Source: Sphaerochaetaceae bacterium
GTDB taxonomy: Bacteria > Spirochaetota > Spirochaetia > Sphaerochaetales > Sphaerochaetaceae
Reading direction: 5' to 3'
Assembly (NCBI GenBank): GCA_016302165.1
Contig: JAEDOD010000004.1
Coordinates: 1 to 43,015 of the forward strand
DNA: 43,015 bases
The notes beneath the pieces are model-generated. The model was not told where the DNA came from. It saw only the letters and a program-made list of their open reading frames with translations, and did no database searches. The translations under genes and the position numbers were made by a program. This document shows, piece by piece, positions 1 through 8,552 of this stretch. Position 1 is the first letter of the stretch. Each line of letters starts with the position of its first letter.

Positions 1-2465
1 TAGTCCTGGTCCTCGATGGCCTTCTTCAGGCCGTCGATGTCGCAGTCATTTTCCAGTTCAACCACAGCTCTGCCCAAGGTGTGGCTCACTTCTGCGCTTT
101 TCACACCCTTATAGGCCAGGATTGTCTTCTTGACCCTTGCTTCACAGTGACCGCACATCATTCCTTCAATGGTAAATGTCTTTGTCATAACTTTTTTCTC
201 CTTATCAAATAGTTTAATTCTTTTCCTATCATGCCTGTTGTCTCTTGGATTGAAGCCATTGAGCCTCAAGGCATTTGAAACGACACAGAAAGACGAAAGG
301 CTCATGGCCAGGGCTCCAAACATAGGCGTAAGCTTCCAGCCAAAGAGAGGAATCCACACACCAGCAGCAAGAGGAATACCTAAAGTGTTGTAGATGAAGG
401 CCCAGAACAGGTTCTCATGGATGTTCTTCAAAGTCTTCCTGCTAAGTCTGATGGCTGCAGAAAGGTCTGTAAGCCTACCATGGGTGAGAACCACATCAGC
501 GCTGTCGAGAGCAATGTCGGTTCCCTTGCCCATAGCAACTCCAACATCAGCGCTCTTCAGAGCAACTGTGTCGTTGACACCGTCACCTACCATTATGGTC
601 TTTCCCTTCCTCTTCTCTTCTCCAATGATTTCAGCCTTTCCTTCAGGAAGCACTGAGGAGTAGATTTCATCTACGCCAACACGTTTGCCTACAGTTTCAG
701 CCGCTCCCCTATTGTCTCCAGTAAGCATCACCACCCTCAGGCCCAGATTCTTCAGCTCCCTTATGGCATTGACGCTATCTTCCCTTATCCGGTCAGAGAT
801 GGACACCAGGCCCAGGACTTCATTGTCCTTTCCAAACCATAGTACAGTGGAGCCTTCCCCTTCCTTTTCCCTGCTCCAGGAGAGGAAGGAATCTGAAAGC
901 TTTGCCTTGGTCTCTGCAAAGCTCATCTTGCCGCCCCAGACCTTGGATGAGCCTATGGTTCCTTCAACTCCCATTCCAGGAAGGGAAAGGAAGTTTTCTA
1001 CGCCAAGAGCCTTAAGGCCTCTTCTTTCCCCTTCCTTTACAATGGCCTTTGCCACAGGATGCTCACTTTCCTTTTCCAGGGAATAGGCAACTTCCATCAG
1101 CTCCTCTTCCTTTTCAGAAAGGATTGAATCCACATCAGGCTTACCTTCTGTAATGGTTCCTGTCTTATCAAGGACCACAACCTCTGTCCTGCCCATTTCC
1201 TCCAGAGCGGCTGCATTTTTGTAGAGGATGCCGTATTCAGCTCCCTTGCCGCTACCAACCATTATGGCCACAGGAGTTGCAAGACCAAGGGCGCAGGGAC
1301 AGGAGATCACAAGGACGCTGATTCCTCTCTCCAGGCTGTAGCCAAGATCCCTGGTCACAAGGTACCACACTACAGTTGTGACAGCAGCTATAACGAGGAC
1401 CACAGGCACAAAGATCCCGGAAACCTTATCAGCAACCTTTGCAATGGGAGCTTTGGAAGAGGAAGCTATCCTCACCTTTTCGATGATCTTGTTTATTACA
1501 GTATCCTTTCCCACCTTTAGGGCGCTGCACTTAAGGGCTCCGCTGACATTTATTGTGGATGAGAACACTTTGTCTCCACGGCCCTTATCCACAGGAAGGC
1601 TTTCCCCTGTAAGGGTGGATTCATCGAAGGCTCCGTTTCCTTCCTCAATGATTCCATCCACAGGAACCCTTGAGCCAGGACGGAGAATGAAGGTCTCGCC
1701 TGTCCTTATATCAGCTGTCTTGACTTCAACTTCCTTTCCATCCCTTATGACTATGGCTGTCTCAGGGGAAAGGGACATCAAAGCCTTCAATAGGGATGTA
1801 GTCTTACCCTTGCTTCTCGCTTCCAGCATCTTTCCAAGGGTTATTAGAGCCAGGATCATGGCGGCAGACTCGAAATAGAGACCATGGAGAAGCATATGGG
1901 AAGCCATATGGTCTCCAGCTGTCATTTTGAACATCTCCACTATTGACCAGGCATAGGAAGCGAAGGAGCCTAGGGATACCAGAGTATCCATATTGGGACT
2001 TCTGTTAAGAAGAGCCTTGGTTCCTGAAATGAAGAACTTCTGGTTGATCACAAGAATTGCTGTACTTAGTAGCAGCTCCAGAAGAGCTATGGCCATGGGA
2101 TTTGAGGAAAGTATTGCCGGCAGTGGCCATGACCACATCAGGTGTCCCATGGAAATGTACATAAGGAGAAGAAGGAACACAAGGGAATATAGGAATCTTT
2201 TCTTCATTCCTTCAAATTCACTGTTCGCTTCCCTATCATCCTCCTTCTCTGTCACTTTTCCTTCCCCTGGAAGAGATGCACCATAGCCAGCCTTCTTCAC
2301 AGCAGAGATGATGTCTTCATCCTTGGCATCCCCCTCCACTGTCATGGAGGAGGTGAGAAGGGATACAGAGCACTTCTCCACTCCCTCAACCTTGCATACA
2401 GCCTTCTCCACTGTATTCTGACATGCGGCACAGCTCATGCCGCTTACTTTAAATTCCTTTGTCAT
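1..2465 (-). CDS. copA: Copper-translocating P1B-type ATPase CopA fused to a C-terminal CopZ-like domain (3' end outside window)
   Basis: Exports Cu(I) across the inner membrane using ATP. The frame starts at ATG 2465, overlapping the csoR stop by 4 nt (ATGA), and stays open to the window edge, so about 821 codons are visible. In order I see an N-terminal HMA domain with GMSCAAC (residues 9-15), the membrane CPC motif (SCPCALG), the phosphorylation site DKTGT, the HP motif (SEHPVAKA), and a hinge GDGVNDTVAL. The hinge usually reads GDGxNDAPAL, so T-V replaces A-P. After the last membrane helices a short basic linker leads without a stop into a second HMA domain with GMMCGHC. The ATG of that domain lies exactly 759 codons after the main start. 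Co-transcribed with csoR. CopA assignment is firm; whether the C-terminal domain is also made separately is inference. Confidence 0.93.
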   Translation of the reverse strand, partial: MTKEFKVSGMSCAACQNTVEKAVCKVEGVEKCSVSLLTSSMTVEGDAKDEDIISAVKKAGYGASLPGEGKVTEKEDDREANSEFEGMKKRFLYSLVFLLLLMYISMGHLMWSWPLPAILSSNPMAIALLELLLSTAILVINQKFFISGTKALLNRSPNMDTLVSLGSFASYAWSIVEMFKMTAGDHMASHMLLHGLYFESAAMILALITLGKMLEARSKGKTTSLLKALMSLSPETAIVIRDGKEVEVKTADIRTGETFILRPGSRVPVDGIIEEGNGAFDESTLTGESLPVDKGRGDKVFSSTINVSGALKCSALKVGKDTVINKIIEKVRIASSSKAPIAKVADKVSGIFVPVVLVIAAVTTVVWYLVTRDLGYSLERGISVLVISCPCALGLATPVAIMVGSGKGAEYGILYKNAAALEEMGRTEVVVLDKTGTITEGKPDVDSILSEKEEELMEVAYSLEKESEHPVAKAIVKEGERRGLKALGVENFLSLPGMGVEGTIGSSKVWGGKMSFAETKAKLSDSFLSWSREKEGEGSTVLWFGKDNEVLGLVSISDRIREDSVNAIRELKNLGLRVVMLTGDNRGAAETVGKRVGVDEIYSSVLPEGKAEIIGEEKRKGKTIMVGDGVNDTVALKSADVGVAMGKGTDIALDSADVVLTHGRLTDLSAAIRLSRKTLKNIHENLFWAFIYNTLGIPLAAGVWIPLFGWKLTPMFGALAMSLSSFCVVSNALRLNGFNPRDNRHDRKRIKLFDKEKKVMTKTFTIEGMMCGHCEARVKKTILAYKGVKSAEVSHTLGRAVVELENDCDIDGLKKAIEDQD
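186..203 (-). promoter_or_regulatory. Internal ribosome binding site and ATG inside copA, could yield free CopZ-like chaperone
   Basis: On the minus strand AAGGAG (198-203) lies 9 nt before an in-frame ATG (186-188). The ATG opens a segment beginning MTKTFTIEGMMCGHC, a complete-looking start of a CopZ/HMA copper chaperone. The main copA start also begins MTK and leads into an HMA domain. Initiation here would release a soluble chaperone of roughly 65-70 residues in addition to the CopA fusion. The site is visible; its use is inferred. Confidence 0.55.
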
Positions 2466-2761
2466 TTTACAAGCTTCTCCAATATTTTGATCAGTTCTGG
2501 AACCACTTCCTGGTCTCCTTCCTCTATTCCCCTCTTGAAGCATCCGGAAATGTGGGAGGAGAGAAGCTCCCTCTCAAAGGAGGCAAAGGCTGAAGAGACG
2601 GCGGAAGACTGGACAAGGATATCAAGGCAATAGGCATCCTCTTCAAGCATACGCCTTATTCCTCTGACCTGCCCCTCGATCCTGTTGAGCCTGACAATGA
2701 GATTCTTCTTTTCCTCTTCACTTCGCTTGGTTTTCTTATGAGAAGTACAGCAGCAATCCAT
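2462..2761 (-). CDS. csoR: Copper-sensing transcriptional repressor CsoR
   Basis: Four-helix DUF156-family repressor that releases DNA on binding Cu(I). The 99-residue protein carries the family signature RLNRIEGQVRGI (residues 24-35). The Cu(I) ligands of characterised CsoR proteins (Cys, then His-x3-Cys) are present as C45, H70 and C74. The N-terminus has an additional CCC at residues 3-5 and H8, which is not part of the standard site. ATG 2761 is preceded by AGGGGGT. It is the first gene of the csoR-copA operon and its stop overlaps the copA start, so it is likely autoregulated. Ligand conservation favours copper over the related nickel or formaldehyde sensors (RcnR/FrmR). Confidence 0.93.
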   Translation of the reverse strand: MDCCCTSHKKTKRSEEEKKNLIVRLNRIEGQVRGIRRMLEEDAYCLDILVQSSAVSSAFASFERELLSSHISGCFKRGIEEGDQEVVPELIKILEKLVK

Positions 2762-2763
2762 AT

Positions 2764-2814
2764 ATACCCCCTTATGGTATATAAAACATACCCCCTACCC
2801 CTATATATGGTCAA
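2764..2814 (-). promoter_or_regulatory. csoR-copA promoter with two CsoR-like operator sites
   Basis: Minus-strand promoter: -35 TTGACC (2809-2814) and -10 TATGTT (2785-2790) with 18 bp between. Two GC-tract sites resemble known CsoR operators (ATACCCTACGGGGGTAT type). One is ATACCCCCTTATGGTAT (2764-2780), an inverted ATACC-N7-GGTAT that overlaps the csoR Shine-Dalgarno. The other is ATACCCCCTACCCCTAT (2788-2804), between -35 and -10. Repression by blocking polymerase is inferred. Confidence 0.7.
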
Positions 2815-2832
2815 TATGGTGAAGAAAGAAAA

Positions 2833-2860
2833 TTGAAATGGATTATATCTTTGTGATACT
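2833..2860 (+). promoter_or_regulatory. Promoter of the first EF-G gene, probably leaderless
   Basis: -35 TTGAAA (2833-2838), 16 bp, -10 GATACT (2855-2860) with an upstream TG (extended -10). The -10 ends 9 nt before ATG 2870, so the transcript would begin at or within about 3 nt of the start codon. No Shine-Dalgarno sequence precedes the ATG. Confidence 0.55.
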
Positions 2861-2869
2861 CTCAACTCC

Positions 2870-4915
2870 ATGGAAGACAGTAAAATAAGAAATATAGGCA
2901 TCATGGCCCATATTGATGCAGGAAAAACAACTACAACAGAAAGAATTCTTTTCTATACAGGAGAAAACCACCGCATCGGCGAAGTCGACAACGGTGAAGC
3001 CACCATGGACTGGATGCAGCAGGAGCAGGATAGAGGAATCACCATAACCTCTGCAGCCACCACCTGCTACTGGAAGGACCATCAGATAAACATCATCGAT
3101 ACTCCCGGCCATGTAGACTTTACAGCTGAAGTTGAAAGAAGCCTCAGGGTTCTGGACGGAGCTGTTGGAGTGTTCTGCGCTGTAGGCGGTGTGGAGCCTC
3201 AGACCGAGACAGTATGGAAGCAGGCAGACACATACTCTGTACCAAGAATCGCCTTCGTCAACAAAATGGACAGAATGGGAGCAGATTTCTATAGAGTTCT
3301 GGAAGATATGAAGAAGAAGCTGGGCGCAGAGCCTGTACCTCTCTTCATTCCTGTAGGTGCAGAAAGCTCCTTTTCAGGGGTAATCGACCTTATTGGAGAT
3401 AAGTATCTCACCTTCTCCTCCTCTGACCAGGGTTCCACAGTTACTGAAAATGAGATTCCATCCAATTTGGCTGACACAGCTGCAGAATGGAAGGAAAAGC
3501 TTATCGACAGCGTAGCCTCCTTCTCAGATGAGATAACTGAGCTCTACTTCGACGGCCAGGATATTCCCAGACAGATGATCATTGATACTCTCCGCAAATG
3601 CACCCTGGAGAGAACACTCCTACCTGTTTTCGTAGGGTCATCACTGAAGAATATCGGTGTCCAGACACTTCTGGATGGAATAGTGGAGCTTCTTCCTTCT
3701 CCTCTGGACCTGCCTCCTGTGGAGATAAGCAATGCAAAGAATCCTGAAAAGAAGGAGATGCTTACACATAACCCTAACGGCCCACTTGAAGCTTTGATCT
3801 TCAAGATCCAGGTGGATCCCCAGGCAGGACCTCTCTGCTTCGTGAGAGTTTATTCAGGAACTCTCAAGAAGGGAGTTGCTGTATTCAACATAAACAAGGG
3901 CAAGAAGGAAAGGATCAATCGCCTTGTCAGGATGCACGCCATCAGGGAAGAGGATGTATCTGAGCTGAAGGCTGGAGATATCGGAGTGATCATCGGCTTC
4001 AAGATGGCTCAGACCGGCGACACAATCGGACAAGAGAACCATCCATTCCTGATGGAAGAGATGACCTTCCCTACTCCTGTAATCTCAGTTGCCATTGAGC
4101 CAAGCTCAACCTCTGAAATGGCAAAGCTCCAGAAGGCCTTGGAGATGCTTGCAATGGAAGACCCCACCTTCACATATAAGGATGACGCTGAAACTGGTCA
4201 GCTCATCATTTCAGGTATGGGAGAACTTCACCTGGATGTACTGGTCACAAGAATTACAAAGGAAATGAAGATCGACGCAAGAGTCGGTAATCCTCAGGTC
4301 AGCTACAGGGAATCTGTCAAGAGCGAGAGAAGCGGAAGCGAGGAATGGGAAAGAACCATTGCCAATAAGGAAAACACAGCCAAGCTTTCAATGACTGTGA
4401 AACCCAATGAGCCTAAGACAGGCAATACTTTCCATATCTCCTGCAAGACCAGGGAGATACCTGAAGAGATTCTTGAAGCAATCAAGGAAGGAGTCGAGGG
4501 AGCATTCAAGAGCGGAATCAAGTATGGATATGAGTGCACAGATATCGACGTGGATGTTACAGCCATCGAATACGATGAGCTTACTTCCACTCCACTGGCA
4601 TTCACTTCCTGTGCAGCCATGGCCTTCGACAGAATCGCCTCTGAAGCTGGCGCTGTAATCATGGAACCTGTGATGAAGGTCCAGGCCTCAGCTCCAAGCG
4701 AATATATCGGCGACGTGATCTCTACAATCACCCAGCGCGGAGGAATCGTCCTCAGCATGGAGAACAGGAACAGTGGCGACACTGTTGTTGCCGAGTGTCC
4801 ACTGGAGAAGATGTTCGGATACACTACTGTCCTCAGGTCTGCAACCCAGGGACGGGGAACATTCAGCATGGAATTCGACCACTACTCTGAAAAGGCCGGC
4901 GGAATCGGCTTCTAG
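2870..4915 (+). CDS. fusA: Elongation factor G, probably the spirochaete EF-G2 (recycling-type) class
   Basis: Ribosomal translocation/recycling GTPase of 681 residues, full length for EF-G. G1 is AHIDAGKT (residues 13-20), G3 is DTPGHVDF and G4 is NKMD; domains II-V continue to a C-terminus ending GGIGF. As I recall the family, the N-terminal stretch (GIMAHIDAGKTTTTER, then DWMxQEQ) looks more like Borrelia EF-G2, which is specialised in ribosome recycling, than EF-G1. The gene stands outside a str operon, which fits a second copy. It is transcribed divergently from csoR with an apparent leaderless promoter and is followed by a strong terminator. EF-G family membership is certain; the EF-G2 subclass is an inference from remembered sequences. 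Confidence 0.93.
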   Translation: MEDSKIRNIGIMAHIDAGKTTTTERILFYTGENHRIGEVDNGEATMDWMQQEQDRGITITSAATTCYWKDHQINIIDTPGHVDFTAEVERSLRVLDGAVGVFCAVGGVEPQTETVWKQADTYSVPRIAFVNKMDRMGADFYRVLEDMKKKLGAEPVPLFIPVGAESSFSGVIDLIGDKYLTFSSSDQGSTVTENEIPSNLADTAAEWKEKLIDSVASFSDEITELYFDGQDIPRQMIIDTLRKCTLERTLLPVFVGSSLKNIGVQTLLDGIVELLPSPLDLPPVEISNAKNPEKKEMLTHNPNGPLEALIFKIQVDPQAGPLCFVRVYSGTLKKGVAVFNINKGKKERINRLVRMHAIREEDVSELKAGDIGVIIGFKMAQTGDTIGQENHPFLMEEMTFPTPVISVAIEPSSTSEMAKLQKALEMLAMEDPTFTYKDDAETGQLIISGMGELHLDVLVTRITKEMKIDARVGNPQVSYRESVKSERSGSEEWERTIANKENTAKLSMTVKPNEPKTGNTFHISCKTREIPEEILEAIKEGVEGAFKSGIKYGYECTDIDVDVTAIEYDELTSTPLAFTSCAAMAFDRIASEAGAVIMEPVMKVQASAPSEYIGDVISTITQRGGIVLSMENRNSGDTVVAECPLEKMFGYTTVLRSATQGRGTFSMEFDHYSEKAGGIGF

Positions 4916-4921
4916 AAGATG

Positions 4922-4955
4922 GGCGCTTTCTCAGGAAGGCGCCTTATCTTTTTTT
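4922..4955 (+). terminator. Rho-independent terminator of the first EF-G gene
   Basis: Nine-bp stem GGCGCTTTC (4922-4930) pairing with GAAGGCGCC (4935-4943), one G-T pair, loop TCAG, followed by a T-rich tail ending in seven T (4949-4955). It lies just after the stop codon. Confidence 0.9.
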
Positions 4956-5033
4956 GGACAGTGACCATAGATAAAGGTTCCTAATACCCATTATCAACGA
5001 TCTTTTCCTCCTTTCAATTGTGAAAACTTTCTT

Positions 5034-5063
5034 TTGACAACTGAGAAGTGCACCTATTACCAT
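5034..5063 (+). promoter_or_regulatory. Promoter of the EF-G-like gene
   Basis: Consensus -35 TTGACA (5034-5039). The -10 is ambiguous: TATTAC (5055-5060) at 15 bp or TACCAT (5058-5063) at 18 bp. A Shine-Dalgarno AAGGAGG follows at 5089-5095. Confidence 0.5.
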
Positions 5064-5101
5064 TAAGGGAGTGCTTATTAACTGAAACAAGGAGGAAAAT
5101 A

Positions 5102-7192
5102 ATGAGCGTTGATCCAAAAGATATCAGGAACGTTGCAGTCGTAGGACATAACGGTACTGGAAAGACAAGTCTTGTTGAGTCCATGCTCTACTATACCGGC
5201 GCAATTCCAAAGGCCGAAGCAGTAGCAGGCGGAAAGACAACAAGTGATTTCACGGAAGAGGAAATAGCAAGAAAGATTTCCGTGCATACAGCACTTGCAT
5301 CCACAGAATGGATGGGCAAGAGAATCAACATCCTCGATACTCCGGGTACAGCAGACTTCATCGGTGAAGCTATCTGTTCCTTCAGATCAGCTGAGGCAGC
5401 CCTTATGCTGGTTGACGCCAGAGACGGTGCCCAGATCGAGACCATCAAGCTTTGGAGAAGACTTGATACAAGAAATAAACCTAGAGCTGTTTTCATCAAC
5501 AAAATGGACAAGGAAAGGGCTAACTCCCGTGATGTGTTGGACAATCTTACGGAAGAGTTCCACTCCAACTTTGCTCCTGTAACAATCCCAATTGGATATG
5601 CTGAAGAGTTCAAGGGTGTCATAAACCTTATTGAGAACCAGGCATACAAGTTCAATCCAAACGGAAAAGAAGAAATCATCCCTATCCCGGCAGATATGGC
5701 TGAGACAGTGGAAAATTATAGAGAAGAGCTTATCGAGAAGGCTGCTGAAGGTGCAGACGACCTTATCGAGAAGTACTTTGAGGAAGGAACCCTTAGCGAC
5801 GAAGATATCAGAAGAGGCCTTAGGGAAGGTCTTGCCAGGAATTCCGTCGTGCCTGTGTTCGTCGGTGCATCTGAAAAGGGTGCCGGTGTCACTTCCCTTC
5901 TCAACTTCATCAAGAACAACTTCCCAATTCCTACAGGAACCTTTGAGTACATTCTGAAGGAAGATGGAAGCGAAGAGAGAAACTATCCTATCGGCGGAAA
6001 GGATTCAGCTGAAGCCTATGTCTTCAAGACAACCATCGACCAGTTCTCAGGTAAGCTGAGCTACATAAAGGTTGTCAACGGAACAGTTGGACCAGATACA
6101 GATCTCTCCAACCCAGAGACAGGAAAGAGAGGAAAGCCAGGTAAGATCTATAGGGCTCTTGGAAAGAAGCTCATTGAAATCGATTGTCTTAACGCAGGAG
6201 ATATCGGTATCATTGCAAAGTTCGATCCAGCTGCAACCAATGCAACCCTTCTCAACGATCCTAACTCAAAGATCAGGTTCAGACCTCTCAAGCTGCCACA
6301 GCCAATCTATGAGCTGGCCATCTCCGCTGGAGACAAGAAGAGTGAAGACAAGATGAACGATGCTCTCCACAAGATCACAGAAGAGGACCTGACCTTCGAA
6401 ATGAAGTACAACGAAGAGACCAGGGAATCCATCATCGGTGGTATGGGCGAGCTCCACATCAACATGATTCTTGATAAGGTCAAGGAAAAGCAGAAGATTT
6501 CCATCAATACAAAGATTCCAAAGATTGCATACCGCGAGACCATCACAAAGAAGAGCGGTCTTGCAGAATACTCCCATAAGAAGCAGTCCGGTGGACATGG
6601 CCAGTTCGGTAGAGTTGTCATCGAGATTTCTCCAATCGAAAGAGGCCAGTACTATGCCTTCGAGAATACTGTAAAGGGTGGAGCAATCAGCAAAGGCTAT
6701 GTTCCTGGAATTGAAAAGGGTATCCACGAGAAGATGGAGGAAGGATTCCTTGCAGGTTATCCACTTGTAGACATCGGAGTTAACCTCATTGATGGTAAGG
6801 AACATCCTGTAGACTCATCAGAAATGGCATTCAAGCTTGCTGCCAAGGGTGCTATGGATATCGCTCTGAGCAAGGCTGGTGCTGTTCTTCTTGAACCATT
6901 CTGCAAGCTGGAAGTCTTTGTAGACCAGGATTATCTCGGATCCATCCTCTCTGACCTTTCAGGACGTAGAGGAAGAGTTCTCGGACAGGAAGACATGGGT
7001 CACCTCACATCTGTCAGAGCTGAGGTTCCAATGGCTGAGCTTAGAAGCTACGCCATCGACCTTAAGTCCATGACACAGGGCTCAGGATCCTTCGAAATCG
7101 AATTTGACCACTACGAGACGCTGAACGGCAAGCTTGCTGAAGATGTTATTGCAGAAGCAAAGAGGGAAAGGGAAGCAGCTGAAAAGGCATAA
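5102..7192 (+). CDS. EF-G-like translational GTPase (divergent second paralogue)
   Basis: A 696-residue EF-G-family protein distinct from its upstream neighbour. G1 is GHNGTGKT (residues 15-22) and G4 is NKMD. In G3 the canonical DTPGH reads DTPGT (residues 79-83), so the histidine that positions the hydrolytic water in EF-Tu/EF-G is threonine. Members of the EF-G-like group such as the Thermus EF-G-2 also lack this histidine, so altered GTPase control is expected, not loss of function. Domains through V are present. ATG 5102 is chosen because AAGGAGG sits 6 nt upstream; a GTG at 5048 has no such site. It has its own promoter and terminator. The precise cellular role is unknown. Confidence 0.88.
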   Translation: MSVDPKDIRNVAVVGHNGTGKTSLVESMLYYTGAIPKAEAVAGGKTTSDFTEEEIARKISVHTALASTEWMGKRINILDTPGTADFIGEAICSFRSAEAALMLVDARDGAQIETIKLWRRLDTRNKPRAVFINKMDKERANSRDVLDNLTEEFHSNFAPVTIPIGYAEEFKGVINLIENQAYKFNPNGKEEIIPIPADMAETVENYREELIEKAAEGADDLIEKYFEEGTLSDEDIRRGLREGLARNSVVPVFVGASEKGAGVTSLLNFIKNNFPIPTGTFEYILKEDGSEERNYPIGGKDSAEAYVFKTTIDQFSGKLSYIKVVNGTVGPDTDLSNPETGKRGKPGKIYRALGKKLIEIDCLNAGDIGIIAKFDPAATNATLLNDPNSKIRFRPLKLPQPIYELAISAGDKKSEDKMNDALHKITEEDLTFEMKYNEETRESIIGGMGELHINMILDKVKEKQKISINTKIPKIAYRETITKKSGLAEYSHKKQSGGHGQFGRVVIEISPIERGQYYAFENTVKGGAISKGYVPGIEKGIHEKMEEGFLAGYPLVDIGVNLIDGKEHPVDSSEMAFKLAAKGAMDIALSKAGAVLLEPFCKLEVFVDQDYLGSILSDLSGRRGRVLGQEDMGHLTSVRAEVPMAELRSYAIDLKSMTQGSGSFEIEFDHYETLNGKLAEDVIAEAKREREAAEKA

Positions 7193-7211
7193 GTCCTATT
7201 CCTTGACTACT

Positions 7212-7248
7212 ATGGGCCGGAGAAATCCGGTCCATTTCTATTGTCTTT
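7212..7248 (+). terminator. Rho-independent terminator with GAAA tetraloop
   Basis: Ten-bp stem ATGGGCCGGA (7212-7221) pairing with TCCGGTCCAT (7226-7235), one G-T pair, loop GAAA, followed by a T-rich stretch. It ends the EF-G-like gene; the tail runs into the 3' end of the convergent MFS gene. Confidence 0.8.
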
Positions 7249-8404
7249 CCAATCTCTTTTCTGAATAGGAAATGAGTGGAAGAGCGAGGATTGCTCCAAT
7301 AGCCATTATGGCGCCGATGGTATTATATGCAGGAAGATAACCTCCCCTTTCCACTATGGCTCCCATCATCAATGGTCCTACAGTCATTCCTATTCCATAT
7401 ACAGCCTGATAGAAGCCCATGGCTGTACTTCTCTTCTCCTCTGATACGCTTCTTACCACAAGCGACATGAAAAGTGCATTCAGAATAAGACATCCCACTC
7501 CCGCCAGAATGTTTCCAATTATGAGAAGATAGGGATTCTCTGCCATTCCTATAACCATACAGGAAAGGGCAAGTAAAAGAAGGCCCAAGGCTGAGGCACT
7601 ATGACTTTTCATGACTTTCAGAAGCTTTTTTCCCACATAAGGAGAAGTAAGGACCTGAATCAGTGTGAAGGAAAGAGAAATCAATCCGATAAGGAAGGAG
7701 GACGCTCCCAGTGACCTTGCCTTGCTGCTTGTGAAGGAGAAGGCAGCAGCCTGCATATAGAACTGAGGGAAAATTGCGAAGAGAGATGCCACAACCACCA
7801 CAGGATGGGTTATTACACTTAAAACATGGGAGAAACTGAAGCTTTCGTTCTTCAGCTTGATAGGCTTAAGAAAAGCCACCAGGAATACAGCCACAAGACC
7901 GGTGAGGAAGGAAAGGAAAAGAGGAATCTTGAAGCCCCATCTAGTAGCTGTAAGGATACCAAGGGTAAAGGCCAGAAGCTTTCCTCCATTGTTGAAGCCG
8001 TGTACATTGGCCATGGCTGTAACACTTTCATCATCACGGAAATAGCCGTTGTAGAGGACGGTGAAGGCTGGCCAGGTGGATGCAGCAAGGCCTGCAAGGA
8101 TTCTGCAGATTACTATGGGCCAGAAGGTGGTGGCGAACATGAGGCCGAAGGAGGATATTGTTGTGCAGAGGGTACCGAAGAGAATTGTGGCCTTATAGGA
8201 GGAGAAGGCATCTGTCACCACACCCAGTGGAATCTTGGCAAAGATCTGAGTAAACCCATACATTCCAACAATAATGCCAATGATCTCAGCACTGAATCCC
8301 AGCTCCTCCAGGTATGGAGTGAAATATGGTGCATGACAGTACTCTGAAGCCCAGAAGAAGACCATTGCAAAACACAAGAGTCTTCTTGATATCCTTTTGT
8401 CCAT
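7238..8404 (-). CDS. Major facilitator superfamily transporter
   Basis: A 388-residue integral membrane protein with about 12 hydrophobic helices in two halves, typical for MFS. After helix 2 the sequence GVVTDAFSSYKA corresponds to the MFS loop motif (GxxxD-x-xGR/K). Its substrate cannot be told from sequence; the layout resembles the sugar-phosphate/drug efflux type. ATG 8404 has GGAGGT just upstream. A terminator at 8504-8532 separates it from the next upstream minus-strand gene, so it needs its own promoter in 8405-8503; no strong one was recognised. Confidence 0.85.
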   Translation of the reverse strand: MDKRISRRLLCFAMVFFWASEYCHAPYFTPYLEELGFSAEIIGIIVGMYGFTQIFAKIPLGVVTDAFSSYKATILFGTLCTTISSFGLMFATTFWPIVICRILAGLAASTWPAFTVLYNGYFRDDESVTAMANVHGFNNGGKLLAFTLGILTATRWGFKIPLFLSFLTGLVAVFLVAFLKPIKLKNESFSFSHVLSVITHPVVVVASLFAIFPQFYMQAAAFSFTSSKARSLGASSFLIGLISLSFTLIQVLTSPYVGKKLLKVMKSHSASALGLLLLALSCMVIGMAENPYLLIIGNILAGVGCLILNALFMSLVVRSVSEEKRSTAMGFYQAVYGIGMTVGPLMMGAIVERGGYLPAYNTIGAIMAIGAILALPLISYSEKRLERQ

Positions 8405-8503
8405 AGCTACCTCCAGTAGAGAGTGTATGGAAAGTGGTAGTGTTGTTCAATCAAGATTGGGAATAATTCTGATAATGGAAAAGGATGGGCAGAAATTGGC
8501 TGT

Positions 8504-8532
8504 AGAAAAGGTGCCGTCCTTTTGACAGCACC
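8504..8532 (-). terminator. Rho-independent terminator of the acidic-protein gene
   Basis: Read on the minus strand: stem GGTGCTGTC (8524-8532) with GACGGCACC (8510-8518), nine bp with one T-G pair, five-nt loop, then CTTTTCT. Confidence 0.85.
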
Positions 8533-8552
8533 CAAAAAAGAAAGATTTAAGA

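Noticed and set aside
1..188. Separate copZ gene
   Set aside because: The frame is continuous with copA without a stop, so I record it as a fused domain with an internal start rather than an independent gene.
5048..5101. N-terminal extension of the EF-G-like protein from GTG 5048
   Set aside because: No Shine-Dalgarno there and it overlaps the promoter; ATG 5102 has AAGGAGG.
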